64,000 nucleotides of DNA from Variovorax sp. PMC12 (GCF_003019815.1 NZ_CP027773.1:1189001-1253000), one strand, 5' to 3'. Positions 41,476-49,829 are shown, counted from the first letter of the stretch. Translations and numbers: made by a program. Notes: generated from the sequence alone by a model not told the origin.

Positions 41476-43299
41476 TCATTTCTGGACGAGGTATTCGGGC
41501 GAGCCCATCACCAGCAGTACGCCGGCGCAGATGAGGTTGAGCCGCGCGGCGTCGGTGCCGGGGTTCACGAGCGGTGCCTTGGAGAGCGCATCGGTGATGA
41601 GCGCTACCGTGCCGGCCGACAGCTGGTTGCCTGCGAGCAGCAGGTTGAGCCGGCGCACCAGCGCGGCGGGGTCGGCGCTCAGCGCCTTCTCGGCCGCGTA
41701 GCTGGCCGTCACGTCCTTGCCGTCGAAGCCGTTGAGCAGCTTGTCCTGCATGAAGTTGAGGTAGCCGCCAACGCTGGTCTCGTTGACGAGCTGGAACTCG
41801 GGCGCGACCATCTTGTTGCTGGCGATGGCCGTTGCCGGTGGCACGTAGCCCGGCCGGAAGAAGTTGAACACCGAGGGCGAACGCAGCGGGCTCTGGCCCA
41901 GGGACCGGCTCGGGTCGGAGGTGTTGTCGATCTTCCAGGTGTCCTTGGACGAGCCGATGCCGAAGGTGCGGCCCCATTGCACGAGCCGCAGCATGGGCTC
42001 GCGCAGGCGGCCGAAGTTGGGGTTGGCCAGGCCCGCGGGTTCACGCGCCTCGTCGTCCAGCAGCACGGCGGCAAACACGCTCTTCATGTCGCCGCGCACG
42101 CCCGCGCCGTTGTTCGCGAAGGTGTCGGCCACGCGCTTGACGTAGGCCGGGCTGGGGTTGCTCGTCACCAGCCGCTGGATCAACTGCCTGCCGATGAAGG
42201 GGGCGACGTTCGGGTGGTTGAAGAGCGTGTCGAGCGCGGTCTTCAGCGCCGCCGGGCCGGGGGTGCCGGCGGGCACCGTGGCGCCGAGGAATCGGGCCTC
42301 CAGCATCGAGTGCTTCGCGGATGTGAAGGCCATCGCACGCGTGGTCCAGGCATTGGTCTCGATGACACCGCCGCCCGGCGTGGTGAAGCTGTTGCGCTCG
42401 GCGGGCTTGATGTCGAGGTCGTAGCCGGTGAAGACGCGCGCGAGGTTCGACACGTCGTCCTGCACGTAGGTCTCGATCGGCTGGCCGTCGGCGCCGGTCT
42501 TGAGCGTGCCGTCGCCGTTGAGCTGGTACAGGCCGATGGTCATGAGCTGCATGACCTCGCGCGCGTAGTTCTCGTCGGGCTGGCTGCCGGACGCGTCTTC
42601 CTTGCGGTTGTCGCGCGTGTTCAGGTAGAAGCCCATCGCGGGGTTCAGCGTGACGTCTTCCAGCAACTGGCGGAAGTTGCCGGTGACGCCTGCGACCAGC
42701 ACGTCCCAGTACTGGGCCATCATGTGGACGGGCCAGCTGGAGCCGATCTCGTTGGCCGAGACCACGAAGATCTCGCTGAGCGCCAATGCCATTCGCTTGC
42801 GAACCGGGTCCGGGGAGACCATCAGCTCGCGCCAGATCATCGGTTCGATGTCGACGCTGCCGTAGGGCTTGCCATTGGTCCAGTCCCACGCGGTGGGCGC
42901 GCGTGCCGCGCCGAAGCGCTCGCTGAGCCAGGGCAGATAGCCCTTGGCGCGCACATCGGCAATTTCCGCATCGGAGGCCGAGAACTGCGCCTGCAGAAGG
43001 AAGCGCGCCGCTTCTTCGTCGGTCTTGGCCTGGGGGTAGTGATAGAGGCCGGTGTCCGCCGCCGCCTCAGGAGCGGCACCTGGCGCCCCGCCGCCGATAC
43101 CGACGAACGGGAGGCTGCTTCCGCCACCACCGCCGCCCCCTCCTCCGCCGCACGCAGCCAGCGCCGCCGAAATGGAAAACCCGGCCAGCGCTTTCAGGGG
43201 ACGTTCCGCGCCGCCGGGCCGTTCTTCTTCGGTTCCTCTTGCCGCCGCCTCCTGGGGCATGGGTGCCTCGACCCGAGCCACCTCGATCTGTTCCACCAT
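41476..43299 (-). CDS. DUF1800 domain-containing lipoprotein-like protein
   Basis: 607 residues starting MVEQIEVARVEAPM. A lipobox-like ALAAC near residue 50 is followed by ten glycines, but ~35 charged residues precede the hydrophobic stretch, so a true signal start may be internal. The DUF1800 body has RKRMALALSEIFVVS, NPAMGFYLNTRDN, PDENYAREVMQLMTIGLYQL and FNFFRPGYVPP. Function unknown; partner of DUF1501 in many Gram-negatives. First gene of this three-gene unit. Confidence 0.87.
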   Translation of the reverse strand: MVEQIEVARVEAPMPQEAAARGTEEERPGGAERPLKALAGFSISAALAACGGGGGGGGGGSSLPFVGIGGGAPGAAPEAAADTGLYHYPQAKTDEEAARFLLQAQFSASDAEIADVRAKGYLPWLSERFGAARAPTAWDWTNGKPYGSVDIEPMIWRELMVSPDPVRKRMALALSEIFVVSANEIGSSWPVHMMAQYWDVLVAGVTGNFRQLLEDVTLNPAMGFYLNTRDNRKEDASGSQPDENYAREVMQLMTIGLYQLNGDGTLKTGADGQPIETYVQDDVSNLARVFTGYDLDIKPAERNSFTTPGGGVIETNAWTTRAMAFTSAKHSMLEARFLGATVPAGTPGPAALKTALDTLFNHPNVAPFIGRQLIQRLVTSNPSPAYVKRVADTFANNGAGVRGDMKSVFAAVLLDDEAREPAGLANPNFGRLREPMLRLVQWGRTFGIGSSKDTWKIDNTSDPSRSLGQSPLRSPSVFNFFRPGYVPPATAIASNKMVAPEFQLVNETSVGGYLNFMQDKLLNGFDGKDVTASYAAEKALSADPAALVRRLNLLLAGNQLSAGTVALITDALSKAPLVNPGTDAARLNLICAGVLLVMGSPEYLVQK

Positions 43300-43411
43300 G
43301 GTCCTCGCTCCTTCGGCATTTCCGTGCCGTTGGAGCGCTCAAGGCAAGCGGCATGCCTTGCGGAATTCGGGGGTACGGCCGTGCAGGCGCATGGCAGCAA
43401 AACCCAAGAAT

Positions 43412-43437
43412 GTGACTTTTTGTGACTTTTTCGTCAC
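43412..43437. promoter_or_regulatory. GTGAC/GTCAC repeat cluster upstream of DUF1800 gene
   Basis: GTGAC at 43412-43416, GTGAC at 43422-43426 and GTCAC at 43433-43437: a 10-bp direct repeat whose second copy also forms an inverted repeat (6-bp spacer) with the third. It is 113-138 bp upstream of the DUF1800 start and could bind a regulator; no known consensus is claimed. Confidence 0.4.
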
Positions 43438-43443
43438 CTGCAG

Positions 43444-43474
43444 AAACAAAAATGGCATGCCAGAAGGCATGCCA
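43444..43474 (-). terminator. Intrinsic terminator of the Tyr/Pro-rich protein gene
   Basis: On the minus strand a perfect 9-bp stem (TGGCATGCC / GGCATGCCA, 43453-43474, 4-nt loop) is followed by TTTTTGTTTC. It starts 25 bp after the stop of the 43499-43855 gene, a textbook rho-independent terminator. Confidence 0.8.
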
Positions 43475-43498
43475 TGGGTTCGGGAGTAAGGAAAGCCG

Positions 43499-43855
43499 TC
43501 AGTCGCGTTCTTCGTAGTATTCGCCGTTCGGCGGACGGTACGGATAGCCCGGCCCGTAGTAGACGCGGCCCGCCGGCGGCACGTAGACCGGGGCCGGACG
43601 GTAGTACACGGGCGGCGGAGGACGGTAATAGACCGGCGGCGGCGGTGCGTAGTAGATGGGGGCCGGATACGAATAGACCGGTGCCGGCGGGTAGTAGGCA
43701 GGCGCCGCCGGATAGGTCTCCACATAGCCCGGCGTTCCGATCTGTACCGACCAGCTCGTGCGCGCACTGGCGGAAACCACGGCGAGCAGCGCGGCGGCCG
43801 CGATGGCGCCGAAGGCGGCCCATTTGAAAACGGAAGAATGATTTTTGGTGTTCAT
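43499..43855 (-). CDS. Secreted Tyr/Pro-rich repeat protein
   Basis: 118 residues starting MNTKNHSSVFKWAAFG. A signal peptide or single membrane helix (AAFGAIAAAALLAVVSASA) is followed by a low-complexity region rich in Pro and Tyr with repeats of the type PPPPVYYRP and PAPVYxYP. Such YxPP-rich proteins are common in Burkholderiales and likely sit in the periplasm or envelope; no function known. Transcribed alone: a strong terminator follows. Confidence 0.75.
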   Translation of the reverse strand: MNTKNHSSVFKWAAFGAIAAAALLAVVSASARTSWSVQIGTPGYVETYPAAPAYYPPAPVYSYPAPIYYAPPPPVYYRPPPPVYYRPAPVYVPPAGRVYYGPGYPYRPPNGEYYEERD

Positions 43856-43964
43856 TGCGGCTCCAGAGCCAGAAAGGACCGGGGCGGACAGCGCCCGGGT
43901 CCATACGCAACGCATCTTGCACGCGCGCGGTGCACCCGGCGCGCCGACAGATGGTTGCCAAACG

Positions 43965-44915
43965 TCACCGACGCGCGATTTCCCGGCGCGTCAGCATCAC
44001 GTCGCCGCCAGTCGTGTTGAAGGAAATGGTCGGGGCGCTGAAGTCGCTCAGCGGCGCGCCAAGGCCGATTTCCCCGCTGCCGTGCAACAGGCATTCCTCG
44101 CGCCGCAGGGCGATTTCGGTGCTGGGGCCGCCATTGCCGTGAAAACGCACCCAGGTGCCGTAGGTGCTGACGTCGATCAGCACGCAACTGCCCTGGCGCA
44201 CCTCGATGCGCGCATGCAGCCGCGACACGCGTGGGTCGTTCACCACGAACTGCGCGTCGTCCACACGGCCGAGATGGATCGGCAACTGCTCCAGGCTGAA
44301 CATGGAGCGCACGTCGAGCCAGGCCAGCTCGATCTGGCCGAACGATGAATCGGGCATGCGCGCAGGCGCCAGTGCAGCGGGCACGGTCAGGAAAGAGGTC
44401 ACTTCCTCCTGCCAGTCGATGCGGTGCACGACCGACATCTCGCTGCGCCCGCGAATGTTGATGAGCCCGAGGTCGCGGTGCTGCACGCCGCCATCGCGCA
44501 GCTGCGAGATCACGGCATCGGTCACCCAGATCTGGCCGGGGCCGGCAAGGTCGCTGAGCCGCGACGCCAGGTTGACGGCGTCGCCATAGCAATCGCCCTC
44601 GACCTCGACCACATCGCCGCTGGCAACGCCGATCTGCAGGGCCATGCGCAACGGCGCGGGCCAGACCAGCAGGCGCTTCTGGTGATAGCGCTGCAATTCG
44701 ATGACCGCGTTCGTGGCGGCCGAGCCGCTGGAGAAGATGGCAAACACGCCGTCTCCCAGCGACTTGACGACCCGCCCGCCATGGGCCTGGCAGACATTGC
44801 CGATCCATTGGGTAAGTCGCGTCACGGTTTCGGTGGCTCTTGCATTGCCCATGGCCTCGAAGACCCTGGTGCTCCCCGTCAAGTCCGCGAATACGACTGT
44901 GGAATTGACACCCAT
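43965..44915 (-). CDS. Class III adenylate/guanylate cyclase with C-terminal FHA domain
   Basis: 316 residues starting MGVNSTVVFADLTGST. Cyclase domain ~1-165: metal-binding Asp in FADLTGST (D11) and LGDGVFAIF (D55), and YGDAVNLASRLSDLAGPGQ near the end with the transition-state Asn/Arg. An FHA phosphothreonine-binding domain covers ~215-290 (IHLGRVDDAQFVV, RVSRLHARIEV, YGTWVRF). It probably makes cAMP in response to Ser/Thr phosphorylation or docks to phosphoproteins. No kinase is adjacent. Confidence 0.87.
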   Translation of the reverse strand: MGVNSTVVFADLTGSTRVFEAMGNARATETVTRLTQWIGNVCQAHGGRVVKSLGDGVFAIFSSGSAATNAVIELQRYHQKRLLVWPAPLRMALQIGVASGDVVEVEGDCYGDAVNLASRLSDLAGPGQIWVTDAVISQLRDGGVQHRDLGLINIRGRSEMSVVHRIDWQEEVTSFLTVPAALAPARMPDSSFGQIELAWLDVRSMFSLEQLPIHLGRVDDAQFVVNDPRVSRLHARIEVRQGSCVLIDVSTYGTWVRFHGNGGPSTEIALRREECLLHGSGEIGLGAPLSDFSAPTISFNTTGGDVMLTRREIARR

Positions 44916-45252
44916 ATTGTTGTGGTTCTCGAATTGCGATCTCTGGTTAATGATGGTCGGCGCCCCTCATGTTCCTCCGCAAGCAGTTTTCCCTGGCACG
45001 CGCCTGGTCAAGGAAACGATCTGCACAACTTCGATGTCGACGGAGTTGTATACGCGGGTAACAGGACGACGGATTCACAAATTGATCACAACCAGATGTA
45101 CTACTTTAGAAAACAAAATTTAATCGCTGTTTGAAATCGTAGGCAAAGCGTGTTGTTTCAAGACAAGAAACACTGTTCCGGATCTTGTGCAACCGAGAAC
45201 TGAGGCTTAAGGTAGCGACCGTTCTGGCTTTCGGCAATACGCTTTTCGTCCC
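44916..45252. other. 337-bp AT-richer intergenic region
   Basis: Lies between divergent genes and should hold both promoters. An inverted repeat TGTTTC-AAGACAA-GAAACA occurs at 45154-45172, about 80 bp before the plus-strand gene. No gene is supported here. Confidence 0.4.
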
Positions 45253-45588
45253 ATGCTTTTCCGCCGCATTCTTCGTCTGCTGAACGTACCCGGCTTCGGG
45301 TCCCGCCAGGTGGCGGAGAACCAATTGGGGCGCATCCGTACCGCGATGCTGTCGATTCTCCAGGGCCACGGCGGTCACTCCATACAGCGAGTCAGCCAGC
45401 GCGTTCGCTTCGCCGTCGATGTCGAAGCCCTCTGGTATCTGCGCCAGGACGTGATGATCGCGCTGAGCGCCATCGACGGCGAAACCGCCGCACGCCGCCA
45501 GATGAAAGCCATCAACAGCATGTTCAAGGGCGGCCTGCCCGGCTCGATGGCTCCCCGCACGCACCAGCGCTTCACCGACAACGGCTGA
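45253..45588 (+). CDS. Hypothetical protein
   Basis: 111 residues starting MLFRRILRLLNVPGFG. Basic N-terminus, then a helical body (GRIRTAMLSILQGHGGHSIQRV, LWYLRQDVMIALSAIDGE, AARRQMKAINSMFKGGLP). No family recognised; soluble. Opposite-strand readings of the same stretch look like random GC-rich translation, and this frame has a protein-like composition. It converges on the LD-carboxypeptidase gene with both stop codons inside one hairpin. Confidence 0.6.
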   Translation: MLFRRILRLLNVPGFGSRQVAENQLGRIRTAMLSILQGHGGHSIQRVSQRVRFAVDVEALWYLRQDVMIALSAIDGETAARRQMKAINSMFKGGLPGSMAPRTHQRFTDNG

Positions 45589-45622
45589 AGCCGCGCGGCG
45601 GCCTCCCCGGCCGGCCGCTTCA
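45586..45622. terminator. Shared hairpin between convergent genes
   Basis: TGAAGC (45586-45591) pairs with GCTTCA (45617-45622), and GGCC with GGCC inside, giving an imperfect GC-rich hairpin. The TGA and the opposite-strand TGA are its two ends. Likely a bidirectional transcription barrier; no T-run on either side. Confidence 0.4.
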
Positions 45623-46591
45623 GTGGGCGTGATGATGGTGGTCGTGCCCGTGATGGCCTTCATTGCCGGACGGGTGCCGATGGCCCCAGACCAGAAAGAC
45701 ATCGCGCCCTTCCGCCGCCATCGACACCTTGGCCCCCACGGGCAGCAGCACCTTCGTGGGCACGTGCCCGAACGGCAGGCCCGAAAGCACCGGAACCTTC
45801 AGCGACGCGCGCAGCCGGTCGATCACCGTGTTCATGCCGAAGCCGCGGTCGTAGCCCGGCACCTTGCGCGTGCCGGTGAATTGACCGAACACGACGGCAC
45901 GCTGGCGCGCCAGCACGCCGGCCATCTTCAACTGGTCGAGCATGCGTTCCACACGGTACGGATGCTCGTTGGTGTCCTCGATGAACAACACGCCCTTTTC
46001 CACCACCGGGAAGTACGGCGTGCCGAGCAGGCTGGCCAGCACGCAGAGGTTGCCGCCCCACAGCACCGCGTCCTGCACGGGCTTGAACTTCAAGTCCACA
46101 TCGCGAGCCGGCATGCGCCAGCCGGTGCCTTCGCCCTGCCCGCTCACGAGGTCGTCGAAGCAGGCTTCCATGATGTCGTCGGGGCCGCCTTCGGCACCGA
46201 AGTCTTCGCCGACCGCCGGGCCCGACCAGGTGGTGGCGCCGGTCTTTGCGAACAACGCGTTCTGCAGCGCGGTGAAGTCGCTGCAGCCCACGAACTCGGT
46301 GCCTTTCTCGACAGCCTTTGCCAGGGCCTTGTACGGCAGCGAATCGAGGATTCGGGTCAGGCCGTAGCCGCCGCGCGAGATGAGCGCCACGTCGGCGCCG
46401 CTGGCCGCCGCGCGCGAGATCGCGGCGAGCCGCGTGACGTCGTCGCCGGCAAAACGCTGGTGCACAGAGAGTGCCGCCTCGTCGATTTCGACTTCGTGGC
46501 CCAGCGCCTTGAGGCGCTTCACGCCGCGCCGGAAAGCCGCCTTGTCGCGGATCGCGCTGGAGGGGGAATAGATGTAGATGTGTTTGGTCAC
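45620..46591 (-). CDS. ldcA: LD-carboxypeptidase with His-rich C-terminal tail
   Basis: 323 residues starting MTKHIYIYSPSSAIRDK. Family S66 serine peptidase that removes the terminal D-Ala from murein tetrapeptides during recycling in the cytoplasm. Nucleophile Ser104 in VGCSDFTAL; Glu in FIEDTNEHPYRVERM; His in LPFGHVPTKVLLPVG. The C-terminus adds EGHHGHDHHHHAH, not part of the peptidase fold, which may bind divalent metal. The start overlaps the tadA-fusion stop (ATGA, 46588-46591). Confidence 0.88.
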   Translation of the reverse strand: MTKHIYIYSPSSAIRDKAAFRRGVKRLKALGHEVEIDEAALSVHQRFAGDDVTRLAAISRAAASGADVALISRGGYGLTRILDSLPYKALAKAVEKGTEFVGCSDFTALQNALFAKTGATTWSGPAVGEDFGAEGGPDDIMEACFDDLVSGQGEGTGWRMPARDVDLKFKPVQDAVLWGGNLCVLASLLGTPYFPVVEKGVLFIEDTNEHPYRVERMLDQLKMAGVLARQRAVVFGQFTGTRKVPGYDRGFGMNTVIDRLRASLKVPVLSGLPFGHVPTKVLLPVGAKVSMAAEGRDVFLVWGHRHPSGNEGHHGHDHHHHAH

Positions 46592-47712
46592 GAGTTCGAG
46601 TATCCCATTGCGTTTCGCACCTGCTGCACGAAGGTGCGAGCCTGCGCGACAGTCGGCCCGGAGGAAGATGCGACCGGGCCCAGCGCGCGCAACGCGGCCT
46701 CGTAGCCCCGGTCGGGAAAAGGCGCGCGCCAGGCGTCCTTGATGCGCTCATGGCCCTCGGGTGCGACGAGCAAGGCGGCAAAGCGCCCGGGCGCCGCCGC
46801 GTGCAGCAGCGAAGCAAGTTCGCTCGCCGCCGCACTGTGCACGAGCACCGGCGCCGAAGCGGACTGCACCCGCGCCAGCCACTCGAGCAGCACGTCGCGG
46901 TGCCATTCGAGCTGGTGCGCCGCCTCGCGCTTGGGCTTGTCGCTCTTGCCGAAGCCGATGAGGTCGGGCACCAGGGTGCGCAACCCGGGCTGGCCGACGA
47001 GGTGCCGGAAAAAGTAGCCCCACTCGCCGGGGCCGTGCAGGCAGAGGCAGCATGCGACCTCGCCTTCGCCACCCTCGCCGCGCTCATCGATCCAATGCAT
47101 GCGCCAGCCACGCTGGGCAGGCAGGTCCTGGACGTAGTGCGGCGCAAAGGCGTAGTCGGGCAGCGCTGCGAAGCGGTCCGCCGGCGTGCGCAGTGCGTCG
47201 TCGCGCAAGGGCTCGGCCTGCTCGCGCGCCGCGCTGCGACGCTGCTGGAAGAAAGCCTGGAGCACGGCTGCGCATTCGTCGGCAAGCACTCCGCCGCTCA
47301 CCTGCGTGCGATGGTTCAGGCGCGGCTGCGCGAACAGGTTGAGCACCGAACCGGCCGCGCCGGTCTTGGGGTCGGTCGCTCCGAACACCACGCGCGCCAG
47401 CCGCGAATGCAGCATCGCGCCCGCGCACATCGCGCAGGGCTCGAGCGTGACGAACAGCTCGCAGCCATCGAGCCGGTAGTTGCCGAGCGCAGCGGCGCCG
47501 GCGCGCAGCGCGTTGATCTCCGCATGCGCGCTCGGGTCGTGCTGCGCGACCGGTGTGTTGCGGCCCGTCGCGATCAGCTGGCCATTGCGCACCAGCACCG
47601 CGCCGACGGGCACCTCGCCCGCTTCGGCTGCCAGGCGTGCCTGGGCCAGGGCGAGCGCCATCCAGTGCGCGTCGTCCGTCGGTGGTGGAAGCGAGGTCGA
47701 TTCAGTTGTCAT
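46588..47712 (-). CDS. tadA: tRNA adenosine(34) deaminase fused to alpha/beta-hydrolase-like domain
   Basis: 374 residues starting MTTESTSLPPP. Residues 14-165 are TadA: HAE (H63, E65) and PCAMC (C93, C96) bind zinc and activate water for A-to-I editing of the wobble base in tRNA-Arg. Residues ~205-374 resemble haloalkane-dehalogenase-like alpha/beta hydrolases (CLHGPGEWGYFFRHLV, LVPDLIGFGKSDKPK). The nucleophile elbow, normally D-W-G-G or G-x-S-x-G, reads VLVHSAAASE, so hydrolase activity is doubtful. E. coli TadA is only ~167 residues. Overlaps its neighbours at both ends. Confidence 0.88.
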   Translation of the reverse strand: MTTESTSLPPPTDDAHWMALALAQARLAAEAGEVPVGAVLVRNGQLIATGRNTPVAQHDPSAHAEINALRAGAAALGNYRLDGCELFVTLEPCAMCAGAMLHSRLARVVFGATDPKTGAAGSVLNLFAQPRLNHRTQVSGGVLADECAAVLQAFFQQRRSAAREQAEPLRDDALRTPADRFAALPDYAFAPHYVQDLPAQRGWRMHWIDERGEGGEGEVACCLCLHGPGEWGYFFRHLVGQPGLRTLVPDLIGFGKSDKPKREAAHQLEWHRDVLLEWLARVQSASAPVLVHSAAASELASLLHAAAPGRFAALLVAPEGHERIKDAWRAPFPDRGYEAALRALGPVASSSGPTVAQARTFVQQVRNAMGYSNS

Positions 47713-47938
47713 CCGGCATTGGGCGCGGCTTGCTCGCCGCTTCGAGAGCGTCCTTGACCTGCTGCTGCACGCGCTGCGACTGCTCGCGCACATTGCCCGC
47801 CGGCTCGCCGGCCGGGGCCGCGGCAACACCGGGCACCGAAGGCACCACTGGAACCACGCTGCTGGCCATCTGCTTCTTCGCGACCAGCCCGACGACCAGC
47901 AGCGCCAGCAACAAGCCGATCAACCCGAGTCCGCGCAT
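47702..47938 (-). CDS. Small single-pass membrane protein
   Basis: 78 residues starting MRGLGLIGLLLALLVVGLVAKK: one N-terminal helix (~3-20), then a Pro/Val/Ala-rich stretch and a helical C-terminus (REQSQRVQQQVKDALEAASK). No family recognised. Its stop overlaps the tadA-fusion start by 11 bp and its start lies 1 bp after the PaiB-like stop, so it belongs to one transcription unit. Confidence 0.65.
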   Translation of the reverse strand: MRGLGLIGLLLALLVVGLVAKKQMASSVVPVVPSVPGVAAAPAGEPAGNVREQSQRVQQQVKDALEAASKPRPMPDDN

Positions 47939-47939
47939 G

Positions 47940-48584
47940 TCAGCGGCCCTCCGCCACGGGCGCTTCCGAAGCCAGGCCCAGGCGGTCCATCCAGGTGGCC
48001 AGGGCCTGTTCGTCCGGCGTGCCGGCGCTGTACATCGCGTGCATGGCGGCGTGCGATTCACGGCGATGCTGGTTGAGCTTGACCTTGCATTGAAGCGACG
48101 TCACGCGCAGCTCGAAACCGACGATGCCGGCGAGCATCTTGAGCTGGAACTCCTCGCCCAGGTCGCGCCACTGCTGCGCATACGCCGGCTCATGGTCGCC
48201 GATGAGCTTCTTGAGCAGCGTGTCCTTGGCGGCCGCGTCTTCGATGAGCGTGGCCTCGACCGTGCAGTGCACGCTCAGGTAGTTCCAGGTGGGCACGCGC
48301 GCCAGGTCGGGATACACCGACGGCGAAAGGTACGCATGCGTCCCGAGGAAGGTGGCGACGGCCGTGGGCCGTGCCTGCAGATAGCGCCAGTGCGGGTTGG
48401 GCTTGGCGCAATGGCCCAGCAGCACCAGTTCGCCGGCCCCTCGCGGCTCGGCCACCAGCGGCAGGTGCGTGACGAACGGCAGGCCGTCGTCGTCGTTGGA
48501 GATCAGGCTCGCGAACGGATGCGAGCGCATCAGGTCCAGCGCGATGGCCGGGTCCTTGGCATTGAACTGCGGAGGCATGTACAT
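47940..48584 (-). CDS. FMN-binding negative transcriptional regulator (PaiB-like)
   Basis: 214 residues starting MYMPPQFNAKDPAIAL. PaiB family, flavin-binding split-barrel: MRSHPFASLISNDDDGLPFVTHLPLV, GHCAKPNPHWRYL, LSPSVYPDLARVPTWNYLSVH (characteristic WNY motif) and MLAGIVGFELRVTSLQCKVKLNQHR. In Bacillus, PaiB affects sporulation and protease genes; most homologues are uncharacterised flavoproteins. Length matches the family (~205-215). Confidence 0.87.
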   Translation of the reverse strand: MYMPPQFNAKDPAIALDLMRSHPFASLISNDDDGLPFVTHLPLVAEPRGAGELVLLGHCAKPNPHWRYLQARPTAVATFLGTHAYLSPSVYPDLARVPTWNYLSVHCTVEATLIEDAAAKDTLLKKLIGDHEPAYAQQWRDLGEEFQLKMLAGIVGFELRVTSLQCKVKLNQHRRESHAAMHAMYSAGTPDEQALATWMDRLGLASEAPVAEGR

Positions 48585-48627
48585 GGGGCGGGTTCCTCGT
48601 GGCGAGGCCCGATTGTCCCCGAGCCGC

Positions 48628-49329
48628 CTATCTCGTGCGTGCGCTCTCCAGCAGCTTGACCATCGCGGTGTAGCCCCGCGCCTTTGCAAGCTGCAGCGGC
48701 GTGTTGCCCTGCCGGTCGGCGAGCGCCAGGTTGGCGCCGCCGTCGATCAGCGCGGCCAGCGTGCGCTGGTGGCGCGGACCGCCGTCGCCGAGCACGATCG
48801 ATTCGATCACCGCCGTCCAGTGCAGGTTGTTGACATGGTCCAGCGGAGCCCCGGCCGCGATCAGCCGGCGCACGACTTCGTCATGCCCCAGGTGCGCGGC
48901 GGCGATCAGCGCCGTGCCGTCGTAGCGGCTCGTGACCTGCCCGGCCTTGGCGCCGAGCGACAGCAGCAGCGAAAGCGTGGCGCTGTCGTCGGCCACCGCG
49001 GCGATGGTGACTGCGTCGTAGCGGTCGTCCTCGAGCAGATCGAGATTCGCGCCCGCCTTGGCCAGCAGCTTGATCGCCTCGCGCTGCCGCGCATGCGTGG
49101 CGACCTGCAGCGGCGTGCGCCCGCGTGTGTCGCGGGCATCGAGATTCGCGCCCGAGGCGATCAGCGCCTTGAGCTTCGGCAGGTCGCCCTGCCAGGCGGC
49201 CTGGTGCAGCCCGTCGTACGCCAGCACCTCGGCCGCCAGCGGCGGCACCTGGGCGAGCGCGCCCAACGGCACGCACAGCCCGAGCGCGACCGCCAGCACG
49301 CCCGACCGGAGACCGCGCGCCGCCATCAT
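48628..49329 (-). CDS. Secreted ankyrin-repeat protein
   Basis: 233 residues starting MMAARGLRSGVLAVALG, overlapping the upstream HbpS-like stop as TGATG. A signal peptide (to ~26, ALAQ) is followed by about six ankyrin repeats (for example DGLHQAAWQGDLPKLKALIA, RGRTPLQVATHARQREAIKLL, QGNTPLQLAKARGYTAMVKLLE; first and last shown partly). Predicted periplasmic protein-interaction scaffold. It is last in the kinase-regulator-HbpS-ankyrin set. Confidence 0.82.
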   Translation of the reverse strand: MMAARGLRSGVLAVALGLCVPLGALAQVPPLAAEVLAYDGLHQAAWQGDLPKLKALIASGANLDARDTRGRTPLQVATHARQREAIKLLAKAGANLDLLEDDRYDAVTIAAVADDSATLSLLLSLGAKAGQVTSRYDGTALIAAAHLGHDEVVRRLIAAGAPLDHVNNLHWTAVIESIVLGDGGPRHQRTLAALIDGGANLALADRQGNTPLQLAKARGYTAMVKLLESARTR

Positions 49330-49829
49330 CAGAGCAGGCCCTTGACCTTCTCGATGGCCGCGTTGGCGCATTGCTCGTCGAGGTGGCCGCCGGGCGCGCC
49401 GCCCACGCCCACGGCGCCGATCACTTCGTTGCCCGACTTCACCGGCACGCCGCCGCCCAGCAGCAGCATGCCCGGCAGGTACACCAGGTTGGCGCCGCCG
49501 GGGTTCTTCTGCGAACCTTCCATCATGGCCTGCGTCGGGCTCTTGGCCGAGGCCGAAGTCCAGGCCTTGCGCTCGCTCGATGCCAGCGTGTGCGGGCCGG
49601 CGTTGTCGGCGCGCTGCACGGCACGCACGGTGCCTGCGCGGTCGACCACGGTGGCGGCGACGTTGTAGCCGTTGGCGGCGCAGGCGGCCACGGCTTCGGC
49701 CGCGAGCTGGTTGGCCAGCGCGAGCGACATGTTCTTTTCGGTGCGAACGGCCGGTGCCGGCGTCTGGGCCTGGGCGACCGAAGCAGCGAGCAGGACGGCG
49801 AGGCTGCCGAGGCGAAGGATGGATTGCAT
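49329..49829 (-). CDS. GlcG/HbpS-family heme-binding-like protein, exported
   Basis: 166 residues starting MQSILRLGSLAVLLAAS with a signal peptide ending around AQAQ. GlcG/HbpS fold (PF03928): ALANQLAAEAVAACAANGYNV, VVDRAGTVRAVQRADNAGPHTL, GGVPVKSGNEVIGAVGVGGAPG and DEQCANAAIEKV. In Streptomyces, HbpS binds heme and controls the sensor kinase SenS. Here a two-component pair lies directly upstream on the same strand, so a comparable sensory role is possible. Confidence 0.82.
   Translation of the reverse strand: MQSILRLGSLAVLLAASVAQAQTPAPAVRTEKNMSLALANQLAAEAVAACAANGYNVAATVVDRAGTVRAVQRADNAGPHTLASSERKAWTSASAKSPTQAMMEGSQKNPGGANLVYLPGMLLLGGGVPVKSGNEVIGAVGVGGAPGGHLDEQCANAAIEKVKGLL

Noticed and set aside
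43411..43440. Possible CRISPR-like or tandem repeat
   Set aside because: Only two 10-bp direct copies with no spacers; treated as a regulatory motif.
45106..45702. Minus-strand frame opposite the 45253-45588 gene
   Set aside because: It runs through both the hairpin and the AT-rich intergenic DNA and overlaps the LD-carboxypeptidase end; the plus-strand frame is more protein-like.
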